Below are positions 53,070 through 62,167 of a DNA stretch of 64,000 nt, one piece after another. Numbering within the stretch: the stretch's first letter is position 1; every line of letters starts with the position of its first letter. The DNA comes from CAWVSB01 sp046710535 (lineage in GTDB: Bacteria > Pseudomonadota > Gammaproteobacteria > Pseudomonadales > CAWVSB01), in NCBI GenBank assembly GCA_046710535.1, contig JBKEHH010000003.1, forward strand, positions 1 to 64,000, in the 5' to 3' direction. Both the position numbers and the translations under genes were made by a program. Below the pieces are notes generated by a model, which ran no database searches, was not told the DNA's origin, and worked only from the letters and a program-made list of their open reading frames with translations.

Positions 53070-53636
53070 TTAAACCCGCGACATAAACTTGCCAGTAGTG
53101 GTATTTATTTTAACCACCTCGCCGGATTCCAAGTATTCTGGAACTTGAAGTTCGAAGCCTGTCACGCATATTGCTGGTTTGGTTCTACCAGCAGCGGTTG
53201 CACCTTTTATACCAGGCGCTGTTTCCTTAATGGTCAAGCTAACTGATTGGGGAAATTCAATGCCTAGCAATACATCATCCATTAGCAAGCCTGTTAAGCC
53301 TTCTAAGCCTTCTGTTATAAAACCTAAGTTGTCTTCTATATCTTCAGCGCTCACACCATATTGGCTGTAGTCTTCGGTCGACATAAAGTAATAGGTGTCG
53401 CCCTCTTGATAGGAATACTGCAAAGCAAAGCGTTGCACATCGGCATCTTTAACAAAGTCGTCACTCTTAAACGACTCGTCTGATTTTTGCTTAGTTTTAA
53501 TATGGTTAAAGCGAATTTTGTATAAAGTAGAAGCGCCACGCGACGATGGATTTCTGACCTCAACGGTTTTTACCGTATATGGCTCACCATTAAGCTCTAC
53601 TACCATTCCTTTTTTTAGTTCACTTGCTTTAGGCAC
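53070..53636 (-). CDS. efpL: Elongation factor P-like protein EfpL (YeiP)
   Basis: 188 residues with three OB/KOW-like domains. The loop in domain I reads NPSSRGASTLYK, with Arg33 at the tip as in EfpL/YeiP, instead of the modified Lys of EF-P. The APGIKGATAAGRTKPA block closes it. EfpL relieves ribosome stalling at proline motifs and additional sequences. First gene of an operon with DUF3301 and the SpeE-like gene, 31 bp downstream of the dbpA stop on the same strand. Confidence 0.93.
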   Translation of the reverse strand: MPKASELKKGMVVELNGEPYTVKTVEVRNPSSRGASTLYKIRFNHIKTKQKSDESFKSDDFVKDADVQRFALQYSYQEGDTYYFMSTEDYSQYGVSAEDIEDNLGFITEGLEGLTGLLMDDVLLGIEFPQSVSLTIKETAPGIKGATAAGRTKPAICVTGFELQVPEYLESGEVVKINTTTGKFMSRV

Positions 53637-53667
53637 TACTGCATTCCTTTAACTTTGCTTTATTAGT

Positions 53668-55047
53668 TTAGACACGTCTAATTTTAAACTGACGACCTTT
53701 AATTTTACCGTTTTCAAGCGCTTTCAGGGCGAGCTTAGCTGACTCCCGCTTTATCGCAATACAGGTCGCAAAATGACTGATATCTATTTTACCCACTTCG
53801 CTGCCGTCTATACCAAGCTCACCAGTTAGTGCACCCAATACATCACCAGGGCGCAGCTTATCTTTTTTACCGCCATCAATAACCAGCGTTACCATGGGCG
53901 GGTATAACTTCACTCTGGCGTCAAAGTCTAATTCATCGCCAGAAACTATCTCTGGTGCAACGCCTAAGTAGTCTTCAATGGCATTTAACAAGCCAGTCTG
54001 TTCAGGCGTATAAATACTTAACGCCAAACCTTGTTCGCCGGCACGGCCAGTACGCCCGATCCGGTGCACATGCACCTCAGGATCACGCGACAACTCTACG
54101 TTAATGACTGCATCTAAGCCTTTCACATCTAAACCGCGGGCGGCCACATCGGTTGCCACCAATACTGAACAACTGCGGTTGGCAAAACGCACCATCACTC
54201 GATCACGGTCACGCTGTTCTAGGTCGCCATGCAGAGCCAAGGCAATAACGCCTTGCTGGCGCAGGTCGTCACAAATGTCCTGACATTTTTGTTTGGTATT
54301 ACAAAAAACCAGCGAAGACTCTGGCTGGTATTTTGCTAACAACGCTATTAACGCTTCGCTGCGTTGTTTTTTATTCACTTCGAAAAACAACTGCTTTATA
54401 TCTGAGCTTTCTTGCTTGTTTTCAATTCGCACGCTTTCAGGATTGCGCTGAAACGACTGGCTTAGTTTTTTAATAGTAGTCGGATAAGTCGCCGAAAATA
54501 ATAATGTCTGACGATCGCAAGGCATTTGCTTGGCGATGTTAGTAATGGCCTCATTAAAGCCCATATCTAACATGCGGTCGGCTTCATCAAGCACCAACAT
54601 TTTTAGGCCGTCTAACTTTAACGTGCGCTTACGCAAATGATCTTCAATACGCCCTGGCGTGCCTACCACAATATGTGCGCCATGCTCTAACGAACCGATT
54701 TGCGGCCCAATCGATACGCCACCACATAAAGACAATACTTTTACATTGGGTATGCCGCGGGCAAGACGTCTAATTTCTTTACATACTTGGTCAGCCAGCT
54801 CGCGGGTTGGGCACAACACCATAGCTTGGATGTCGTAGTTTTTAATATCTATTCGGTTTAGCACGCCAAGGCCAAAGGCAGCTGTTTTACCGCTGCCGGT
54901 TTTTGCCTGCCCTAGTAAATCTTTACCCTGCAAAATTAGCGGCAAGCTTTGGGCCTGAATAGGCGTCATTTCGCTATAACCCAAGGAATCTAAGTTACTT
55001 AACAACTGATGATTTAACGCTAAAGTAGAAAAATTGCTTGTCGTCAC
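53668..55047 (-). CDS. dbpA: ATP-dependent RNA helicase DbpA
   Basis: 459 residues: helicase core with AKTGSGKTAAFG, DEADRMLDMGF, SATYP, RGLDVKGLDAV, HRIGRTGRAG, and a C-terminal RRM-like domain (LRPGDVLGALTGELGI, then VGKIDI) that binds helix 92 of 23S rRNA. It acts in 50S assembly. Starts at GTG. Same strand as efpL, with 31 bp between, so they may be co-transcribed. Confidence 0.94.
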   Translation of the reverse strand: MTTSNFSTLALNHQLLSNLDSLGYSEMTPIQAQSLPLILQGKDLLGQAKTGSGKTAAFGLGVLNRIDIKNYDIQAMVLCPTRELADQVCKEIRRLARGIPNVKVLSLCGGVSIGPQIGSLEHGAHIVVGTPGRIEDHLRKRTLKLDGLKMLVLDEADRMLDMGFNEAITNIAKQMPCDRQTLLFSATYPTTIKKLSQSFQRNPESVRIENKQESSDIKQLFFEVNKKQRSEALIALLAKYQPESSLVFCNTKQKCQDICDDLRQQGVIALALHGDLEQRDRDRVMVRFANRSCSVLVATDVAARGLDVKGLDAVINVELSRDPEVHVHRIGRTGRAGEQGLALSIYTPEQTGLLNAIEDYLGVAPEIVSGDELDFDARVKLYPPMVTLVIDGGKKDKLRPGDVLGALTGELGIDGSEVGKIDISHFATCIAIKRESAKLALKALENGKIKGRQFKIRRV

Positions 55048-55175
55048 AGGAATGCTTCTTAAATGTAAAAATGGCCATAGCCGAAAGGTCGCATTGTAAC
55101 AGAAACTAGACGCTCTATACTGTTACAAAGGCAATGAACATTCTTCAAAATTAATAATAAACTGAGGATATAGCA

Positions 55176-55493
55176 ATGACTGAGATGGAACTGTTTATAC
55201 AAACAAACCAAATTTCCCAATTATTGGTTTCGTCGACAGACACTTTAGGTACTCATACCAGTATCTACCTTACTATTGTCACGGGTTATATCCTTGTTGC
55301 CTATCTTGTTGGCGCCAAGTTAACTCGCCCACAAGTGACAATTGCCGCTGCCATTTATCTTGTCGCTTACATTTACGAGTATCTTTTAATTACCGTACTG
55401 ACTCGCGGACTTACCATACAGTCAGCGAACTTAATGGCTTTAGACCCAACACTCCCTGTCGGTATGATGCAACAAGCTCAAGCCCCGCCGTAG
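55176..55493 (+). CDS. Hypothetical two-span membrane protein
   Basis: 105 residues; two or three hydrophobic segments (IYLTIVTGYILVAYLVGAKL; VTIAAAIYLVAYIYEYLLIT) and a soluble N-terminus. A GAGGA ribosome site before the ATG supports the start. No family recognised. Confidence 0.65.
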   Translation: MTEMELFIQTNQISQLLVSSTDTLGTHTSIYLTIVTGYILVAYLVGAKLTRPQVTIAAAIYLVAYIYEYLLITVLTRGLTIQSANLMALDPTLPVGMMQQAQAPP

Positions 55494-55627
55494 GACTAAT
55501 AATATTAATTGCAGGCCTATAGCATCACTGTGGTTTATGTGGACAGTTAGGCGCCCTAAAAACAAGAAACTTAACACACCAGCAGACTAAACCCAGTGTG
55601 CCTACTCAAGAATTAAAGTAACTAAAC

Positions 55628-55957
55628 ATGCTTCATATTGCCTTACACTTTATAGCCCCAGCCTTACTTGCTGGCCTTTTTTTTAGAAAGAATTGGCAGC
55701 TCGCCTATTTTTTAATGGCCGCAACGATGCTGGTAGATATCGACCATCTATTGGCGACCCCTATTTATGACCCAAACCGCTGTAGTATCGGCTTTCATCC
55801 CTTGCATCAATTATGGCTGATCTGTTGTTATGCTGTACTTTGCTTTATGCCAAAGATGCGTAAAATAAGGCTGCTAGGAATTGGTTTATCGGTACATATG
55901 CTGCTAGATGCTATAGATTGCCAAGTGACCAATGGCGTTTGGATCAGCCAAATTTGA
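55628..55957 (+). CDS. DUF6122-family membrane protein
   Basis: 109 residues with DIDHLLATPIYDPNRCS and IGFHPLH, a metal-ligand-rich set of histidines, and LSVHMLLDAIDC. The DxDH pattern resembles zinc-dependent LexA-binding-type membrane hydrolase-like proteins (YdjM-like fold), but no activity is assigned. Position by itself between two unrelated genes. Confidence 0.8.
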   Translation: MLHIALHFIAPALLAGLFFRKNWQLAYFLMAATMLVDIDHLLATPIYDPNRCSIGFHPLHQLWLICCYAVLCFMPKMRKIRLLGIGLSVHMLLDAIDCQVTNGVWISQI

Positions 55958-56218
55958 GCACCAGAAAACTATCACAAAACTATTTTATTGGCCTGAGCAT
56001 AACTAGCAATCACAGCAATGAATCCGAACGCCGCCCGCTCTCGTAAGTAATTGAAATATAACTAATTTTCTAGCATATACGCTGTGCTCAATAATTGTGC
56101 TAACAGAACAGCTGTAATTTGTTTAGCAACACTATAAAGCGGTAATATTAGACAGGTATTTTTAGTCGTTATTTGTAATCTAAATGCGAACAACAATTTG
56201 GTAAATTTAAGGTCAACT

Positions 56219-57310
56219 ATGCGCTATCAACTCCACCGTGCAACCAACAATTTAGTTAGAACAATATTGTGTGGGGCGATTTTGTGCGCAGCTAACTTGG
56301 CTGCAGCTCAATCTGGCAATGCGACCGAAGTAACTGCCTTTGAGATAAGTGTCCAGCCATTTACTGACTCAATTGAAGCCATTGGTACTTTAAAGGCACA
56401 GGAGTCGGTAACTTTATCGGTAACCGTAACTGAGAAAATTAGCGCGATTCATTTTGATGACGGACAGCAGGTAACCAAAGGAAAGGTGCTGGTAGAAATG
56501 ACCAGCAGTGAAGAGCAAGCCATGCTGGAGGAGCTGGACTCAGCCGCCGTAGAAGCTAAGCGTCAGTTTAACCGCTTAACAATATTGAAAGAGCAACAAT
56601 TGGTAGCGGAAGAGTTGTTAGATCAAAGCCGGCAGCAATATGACGCGGCTCGCTCACGTCAATTGGCTATGCAGTCACGACTCGATGACAGATTAATTAT
56701 TGCACCGTTCTCCGGAGTGGTGGGGCTACGCAATGTGAGCATTGGCGAACTAGTGACGCCGGGAGACTCGATTGTCACTTTGGACGATACCACTGCCATG
56801 CGATTAGATATTAATTTACCCGCGCCTTATCTATCTAAAATTTCCGCAAAGCTACCTATACAAGCGCAGACCGTTGCCGTAGACAGTCAAATTTTTGCGG
56901 GCATCGTGACCGCTATTGATAGCAGAATTGATCCGATTACAAGAACGATTACAGTACGTGCCATGCTACCCAACCCTGATAGCTTATTAATACCCGGCAT
57001 GCTGATGACGGTAATAATAAGCTCAGCAGAGCGCCAAAGTTTGTTAGTCCCCGAGTTAGCGCTAGTGCGCCAAGGCGATGTTACTCAGGTATATATTATT
57101 GGGGAGAACAATATTATTGAAAGTCGCAACGTGACTACTGGCGGCAGGGCAACTGGCCAAGTGGAAATAACCAGCGGTCTAAAGCTTGGCGAGGAAATTG
57201 TTAACCATGGCGTATTAAAAGTTAGACCTGGCAGCAAGATCAAGATTCTTAACAGCTCGCCAGCTGACTCTGCCAAAACCAAGCCGCCTATGACTGGCGA
57301 GTCAGTTTAA
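56219..57310 (+). CDS. RND efflux periplasmic adaptor subunit
   Basis: 363 residues from ATG 56219 (AAGG ribosome site), with a signal peptide ending NLAAAQS, lipoyl halves (IEAIGTLKAQESVTLSVTVT; IIAPFSGVVGLRNVSIGELV) and a barrel. Adaptor of the RND pair; its TAA overlaps the permease ATG (TAATG). A seven-codon upstream frame from TTG 56198 has no support. Confidence 0.92.
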   Translation: MRYQLHRATNNLVRTILCGAILCAANLAAAQSGNATEVTAFEISVQPFTDSIEAIGTLKAQESVTLSVTVTEKISAIHFDDGQQVTKGKVLVEMTSSEEQAMLEELDSAAVEAKRQFNRLTILKEQQLVAEELLDQSRQQYDAARSRQLAMQSRLDDRLIIAPFSGVVGLRNVSIGELVTPGDSIVTLDDTTAMRLDINLPAPYLSKISAKLPIQAQTVAVDSQIFAGIVTAIDSRIDPITRTITVRAMLPNPDSLLIPGMLMTVIISSAERQSLLVPELALVRQGDVTQVYIIGENNIIESRNVTTGGRATGQVEITSGLKLGEEIVNHGVLKVRPGSKIKILNSSPADSAKTKPPMTGESV

Positions 57311-60300
57311 TGCTGTTATCTGACACAGCCATCCGGCGCCCCGTGTTTGCCAGTGTATTATCGCTACTACTATTGGTTTTTGGCTTACTAGCGTTTGATC
57401 GGTTACCGCTGCGTGAATACCCCGACATTGATCCACCGGTTGTGTCTATTCAAACCGACTATCCCGGCGCTGCCGCAGCGGTAGTTGAAACTCGCATTAC
57501 GCAGTTAATTGAAGACCGTATTGCGGGGCTTGAAGGCATTCGTTTTATCAGATCAGCCAGTGTTGATGGTCGCTCCAATATTGATATTGAATTTGACCTA
57601 TCGCGAGATATTGATGCCGCCGCCAATGATGTGCGTGACCGAGTATCGCGAGTATTAGACAACCTTCCCGATGAGGCCGACATTCCTGATATTGAAAAAG
57701 TCGATTCCAATGACAATGTAATCATGTGGCTAAACTTAAGTTCAGACCGCATGACCGTACCCCAGCTCACCGACTACGCCGAGCGTTATTTGGTTGATCG
57801 ATTTTCAGTGGTTAATGGTATTGCCCGCGTGCGCATCAGTGGCGGCCAAAGTTATGCACTGCGTATCTGGGTAGACCGTATTAAGTTAGCTGCCCATGAC
57901 TTAACCATGACAGATATTGAACAAGCTTTGCGGCAAGAAAATATTGAGCTCCCAGCAGGTTATGTGGAATCAGTGGAGCAACAATTTTCGGTCCGAGTAG
58001 CGAGGGTCTTTACCGCGCCAAATGATTTCAGAGAGCTAGTATTGAAGCGCTCTACTGACGGCAAACAAATTCGACTAGGTGATGTAGCAACGGTTATTTT
58101 AGGTACCACTGAACACCGCACATCGTTTCGTGGTAACGGCGAAACCATGGTGGGGCTGGGCATTACTAAGCAATCTACCGCCAATACCATTGCGGTTGCT
58201 AAAGGGGCACAAAAAATTGCCGCCTTGCTCAATCCTAATTTACCGCCCGGCATGAGAATCAATCAAAGCTTTAATAGTGCGATGTTTATTGAGGACGCGA
58301 TTGACCAAGTTTATACAACGCTAGCCATAGCACTACTGTTAGTTGTGTTAGTAATCTTTATATTTTTGGGTAGTGCGCGCGCCACTATAGTACCGGCTAT
58401 TACTGTACCAATTGCCTTAATCGCTACCTTTATTGTTCTTTGGGCAATGGGCTTTACCGTTAACTTACTGACTTTATTAGCTATGGTGATGGCTATTGGT
58501 CTTGTAGTTGATGACGCCATTGTGGTGTTAGAAAACATACATCGGCGAATGGATGAACTGGGCGAGCCAGCGATGCTGGCGGCCTATCGCGGTACCCGTG
58601 AAGTTGGCTTTGCGGTTATTGCAACTACGGCGGTACTGATTGCGGTGTTTGCTCCCATCATTATGTTAGAAGGTGATATGGGGCGGCTGTTTGCAGAATT
58701 TTCACTAACGCTTAGCACTGCAGTATTTTTCTCCTCGTTTGTAGCATTGACGCTATCGCCAGTTTTAGCTGCGCTATTGTTAAAACCCAAGTCGCCAAAA
58801 GCCAGCTTAGCCGAATCGGGCGAAAGTAAACCTAGCTTAATGCTGCGCATCGATAACGGTTTTCAAACTCTGCGCACATTTTACGAACAAAAGCTGACTA
58901 CAATATTATGTCGCCCTATTCTAGTAATGGGAACGTATTTGGCAATCATCGTCGGCGGCGGACTATTATTTATAGCGTTACCACAAGAATATGCCCCAAA
59001 AGAGGATCGTGGTGTCTTTTTTATCATAGTAAAAGGTCCAGAGGGCGCTAGCTTCAAATACATGCAAAATTATATGGATAAAGTTGAACAACGGCTGCTG
59101 CCATTAGTGGAGAGCGGAGAAGCGCTGCGTGTTTTAGTCCGCAATCCGGGCAACTTCGGTAACTTAGCTAATTTTAATAGTGCAAATGTTGTGGTGGTAC
59201 TCAGCCCATGGAATGAACGCAGGCCAGTCGATGAAATCGTTAAAGAGGTTAAAGGCAAGCTTAGTAATTTGGCTGGTATAAGAGCTGCGGTAATAACGAG
59301 CCAAGGCATTGGTGGCAGACAGAGTAAACCAGTGGAGTTTGTCGTTGGCGGCGGCAGTTTTGAAGAATTAGGCCAATGGCGCGATACCTTATTGGCCACT
59401 ATCGCTGCAGAAAATCCTAAGCTTACCGATCTTGATTCGGACTATGAGGTGGCTAATCCACAAATTGAAATCAACATCGACTATCCACGTGCAGCAGAAC
59501 TAGGCGTATCAGTAGAAAATATTGGCCGCACCCTAGAAACTGTTTTAGCATCACGGCGAGTAACAACCTATATTGAAAACGGCGAAGAATACGACGTTTT
59601 AATAGAGGGTAGGCGCGAGCAGCAAAACAGCCCTTCTGACATCAACAATATTTATGTGCGCTCAGAAACCAGCGGCAAGTTAATCCCCATGGCTAACTTA
59701 GCAAGCTTATCTGAACGCGCCAGTGCACGAGAACTAAACCGTTTTAATCGCACCCGCGCCATCACTATTGAAGCAAACTTAGTCGACGACTATAGCTTAG
59801 GTGAGGCGCTCGATTATTTAGGAGCCCTAGTGCGCCAACAATTACCTGACCACGCTACCATTGATTACAAAGGCCGCTCTAGAGATTTTGTTTATGCAGG
59901 TGATAGTGGCTCTCTAATATTTGGTTTAGCCATTGTGGTGATGTTTTTAGTACTTGCGGCCCAATTTGAAAGTTTTATTAGCCCACTGATTATTACCTTA
60001 ACCGTGCCGCTAGCAATTGGTGGTGGCTTACTAGGCTTATGGCTCACTAATCAAAGTTTAAATATCTATAGTCAAATTGCCTTGTTGATGCTGATCAGCT
60101 TAGCCGCGAAAAATGCTATTTTAATTGTCGAATTTGCCAATCAACTAAGAGACAAAGGTCGCAGTGTCGAAGAGGCGATACTGGAGGCCAGCAGCTTACG
60201 TCTACGACCGATTTTGATGACCAGCATCACTACTGTTGCTGGCACCCTGCCGCTAATTTTAGCCTTTGGTGCAGGCGCTGAATCACGCGCAGTGCTTGGC

Positions 60301-60453
60301 ATCACCTTATTTTCTGGTGTTTTAGTAGCAACATTTTTTACTCTGGCGATTGTGCCAATGGCCTATTTAAAACTCGCCAAATATAGTCAGCCACCTGGCG
60401 CTAGCGAAAATAAACTAACCAAAGAAATTACCGAGCACGACGCAGCTCTCTGA
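57310..60453 (+). CDS. RND efflux transporter, inner-membrane permease
   Basis: 1047 residues with N-terminal span (SDTAIRRPVFASVLSLLLLV), REYPDIDPPVVSI porter motif, GLVVDDAIVVLENIHRR proton relay and the twelve-span plan. Different from the 27994 permease: its partner adaptor is shorter and the porter loop follows the AcrB/MdtB-like pattern. No outer-membrane channel follows; a YjbR gene is next. Confidence 0.95.
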   Translation: MLLSDTAIRRPVFASVLSLLLLVFGLLAFDRLPLREYPDIDPPVVSIQTDYPGAAAAVVETRITQLIEDRIAGLEGIRFIRSASVDGRSNIDIEFDLSRDIDAAANDVRDRVSRVLDNLPDEADIPDIEKVDSNDNVIMWLNLSSDRMTVPQLTDYAERYLVDRFSVVNGIARVRISGGQSYALRIWVDRIKLAAHDLTMTDIEQALRQENIELPAGYVESVEQQFSVRVARVFTAPNDFRELVLKRSTDGKQIRLGDVATVILGTTEHRTSFRGNGETMVGLGITKQSTANTIAVAKGAQKIAALLNPNLPPGMRINQSFNSAMFIEDAIDQVYTTLAIALLLVVLVIFIFLGSARATIVPAITVPIALIATFIVLWAMGFTVNLLTLLAMVMAIGLVVDDAIVVLENIHRRMDELGEPAMLAAYRGTREVGFAVIATTAVLIAVFAPIIMLEGDMGRLFAEFSLTLSTAVFFSSFVALTLSPVLAALLLKPKSPKASLAESGESKPSLMLRIDNGFQTLRTFYEQKLTTILCRPILVMGTYLAIIVGGGLLFIALPQEYAPKEDRGVFFIIVKGPEGASFKYMQNYMDKVEQRLLPLVESGEALRVLVRNPGNFGNLANFNSANVVVVLSPWNERRPVDEIVKEVKGKLSNLAGIRAAVITSQGIGGRQSKPVEFVVGGGSFEELGQWRDTLLATIAAENPKLTDLDSDYEVANPQIEINIDYPRAAELGVSVENIGRTLETVLASRRVTTYIENGEEYDVLIEGRREQQNSPSDINNIYVRSETSGKLIPMANLASLSERASARELNRFNRTRAITIEANLVDDYSLGEALDYLGALVRQQLPDHATIDYKGRSRDFVYAGDSGSLIFGLAIVVMFLVLAAQFESFISPLIITLTVPLAIGGGLLGLWLTNQSLNIYSQIALLMLISLAAKNAILIVEFANQLRDKGRSVEEAILEASSLRLRPILMTSITTVAGTLPLILAFGAGAESRAVLGITLFSGVLVATFFTLAIVPMAYLKLAKYSQPPGASENKLTKEITEHDAAL

Positions 60454-60489
60454 TAACATCAAGCGCTTATAGGCATCAAGGAACGACCG

Positions 60490-60855
60490 ATGACTTACCA
60501 AGGCTACAATAGTTTTTGTCGCACTCTGCCTGCAACATCCTACGTTGTTCAGTGGGGAAGCTCACATGTTTGGAAAGTGGGAGGGAAAGTATTATCTATT
60601 GGTGGTTGGCAGAAGTCTGATGGCCCTGCATATACATTTAAGGCATCAGAATTAAATTTTCAGGTATTGAGTGAACAGCCAGGTTTTAGACCAGCGCCCT
60701 ATATGGCTGCCCGCGGACTGAAGTGGATACAGCAATATGACAGCACTGAGAATACCGATGAAACATTAAAGTACTATCTGAAAGAATCTCATCAAATTGT
60801 CTCATTGGGATTAACTAAAAAGAAGAAACCAGAACTCGGACTAAACCAAAGCTAA
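60490..60855 (+). CDS. MmcQ/YjbR-family DNA-binding-like protein
   Basis: 121 residues with the YjbR/CyaY-like double-wing fold: VVQWGSSHVWKVGGKVLSIG, then FKASELNFQVLSEQPGFRPA and PYMAARGLKWIQ. Role uncertain. 36 bp downstream of the RND permease. Confidence 0.87.
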   Translation: MTYQGYNSFCRTLPATSYVVQWGSSHVWKVGGKVLSIGGWQKSDGPAYTFKASELNFQVLSEQPGFRPAPYMAARGLKWIQQYDSTENTDETLKYYLKESHQIVSLGLTKKKKPELGLNQS

Positions 60856-60989
60856 CTCATGAGCTAAAATAAAAAACACTACCAATTATCATAATACCTA
60901 TTATATAAACAGTTAACGGCGGCAGTCTTTTGATCTATAATTTTTTATAGCTAGCAAACATCAAAACTCAGTAAAGGTTTCACTCGACA

Positions 60990-61418
60990 ATGATGGTATA
61001 TGTATTGTTACTAAACTGCTTGGTTGTCGCGATAGTGGTAATCGTTCATTACGAGTTTCTCTGTCGTATCACTCTGCTTATCCCAAAAATGACTATTAAG
61101 CACCGAGTGAGGATAGTTGCAGGAGTCGTCGGTGCACTAATAGCACATACCATAGAGATTTGGATTTTCGGTATTGCATACTATTTCATGCATCACACAG
61201 ACAACTGGGGCGAGCTCACGGGAAACTTCAATGGAAGCTTAATGGATTGCGTCTATTATTCCTTTACCGTTTTTAGCACTGTAGGCTTTGGTGATATCGT
61301 TCCTATAGGTAATCTAAGATATTTGACAGGGATTGAGTCTTTGACCGGGCTCGTTCTTATTACTTGGTCTGCTTCTTTTTTATATCTTGAAATGCAAAAG
61401 CATTGGAAGGCACAATAA
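60990..61418 (+). CDS. Small potassium-channel-like protein
   Basis: 142 residues with three or four spans; the pore loop carries TVGFGDIVP, a canonical K+ selectivity filter. The pore subunit would need oligomerisation; there is no regulatory RCK domain. Overlaps the GFA frame only by its stop region; an ATG for GFA follows 2 bp after the stop. Confidence 0.87.
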   Translation: MMVYVLLLNCLVVAIVVIVHYEFLCRITLLIPKMTIKHRVRIVAGVVGALIAHTIEIWIFGIAYYFMHHTDNWGELTGNFNGSLMDCVYYSFTVFSTVGFGDIVPIGNLRYLTGIESLTGLVLITWSASFLYLEMQKHWKAQ

Positions 61419-61420
61419 AT

Positions 61421-61834
61421 ATGACTAGACATTGCGGCGGCTGCTTATGTGGAGCAGTTAAATATTCTTTTGATAGTGAACCAATAATGACTGGCGTTTG
61501 TCACTGTGAAAACTGCCAACGCCAAAGTGGCACAGCGTTCTCAATTATTGTTGGTGTGGCTAAAAGCTCATTTGAGATTGAAGACACCAAAACACTTAGC
61601 GAATATATAGATCAAGGCGCCAACGGTAGCAAAGTACGTCGCCAATTTTGTAATAATTGTGGCTCACCGATTATATCTCTAATAGAGTCGGCGCCAGAGC
61701 TATGTATGCTCAAAGCAGGCACCCTAGATGACAAATCTTGGCTTGAGCCAACTATTCATTTCTGGTGCGACTCGGCCCAACCTTGGATCGAGATCCCAGA
61801 CAGCATTCTAAAATTCGATCGCAACCCGAGCTAA
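61421..61834 (+). CDS. GFA-family protein (glutathione-dependent formaldehyde-activating enzyme-like)
   Basis: 137 residues with zinc ligands in GCLCGAVKYSF, CHCENCQRQSG and FCNNCGSP. Most members are carbon-sulfur lyase-type proteins of unknown substrate rather than true Gfa. ATG 61421 follows GGAAGG by 10 bp. Probably co-transcribed with the channel. Confidence 0.9.
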   Translation: MTRHCGGCLCGAVKYSFDSEPIMTGVCHCENCQRQSGTAFSIIVGVAKSSFEIEDTKTLSEYIDQGANGSKVRRQFCNNCGSPIISLIESAPELCMLKAGTLDDKSWLEPTIHFWCDSAQPWIEIPDSILKFDRNPS

Positions 61835-61848
61835 GATATCTCAATTTT

Positions 61849-61878
61849 AGCCAGCAGTTATTTATCTTACTGCTGGCT
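61849..61878. repeat. Perfect 10-bp inverted repeat after the GFA gene
   Basis: AGCCAGCAGT, loop of 10, ACTGCTGGCT. No clear T-run on either side, so a weak or Rho-dependent terminator, or an RNA-stabilising hairpin. The rest of the 333-bp gap (61835-62167) contains the receptor promoter region and nothing else I can name. Confidence 0.5.
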
Positions 61879-62167
61879 CAGCCTTCTCATTAATAATAGG
61901 CGCTAAGCACTCTCTCCTCTCGGAGGTAATCCCAGTCATGATGCTCATTCATGCCCCTATCTTATTTGCGAATATACAACAAACCAACACTTTGCCATCA
62001 TATATTAACTAAGGGCATAAGAACCTAAATGTATAGTCCGACCACCCCACTTAGCTTTTACTATTTACAAAAACAATACTTAGTGGTTAATATAAACATT
62101 ACGTACTGTTTTAATAAATTGCCAACTAAAGTAACCAAAAATAACAATACATTGGTGGAGAAAGTAT

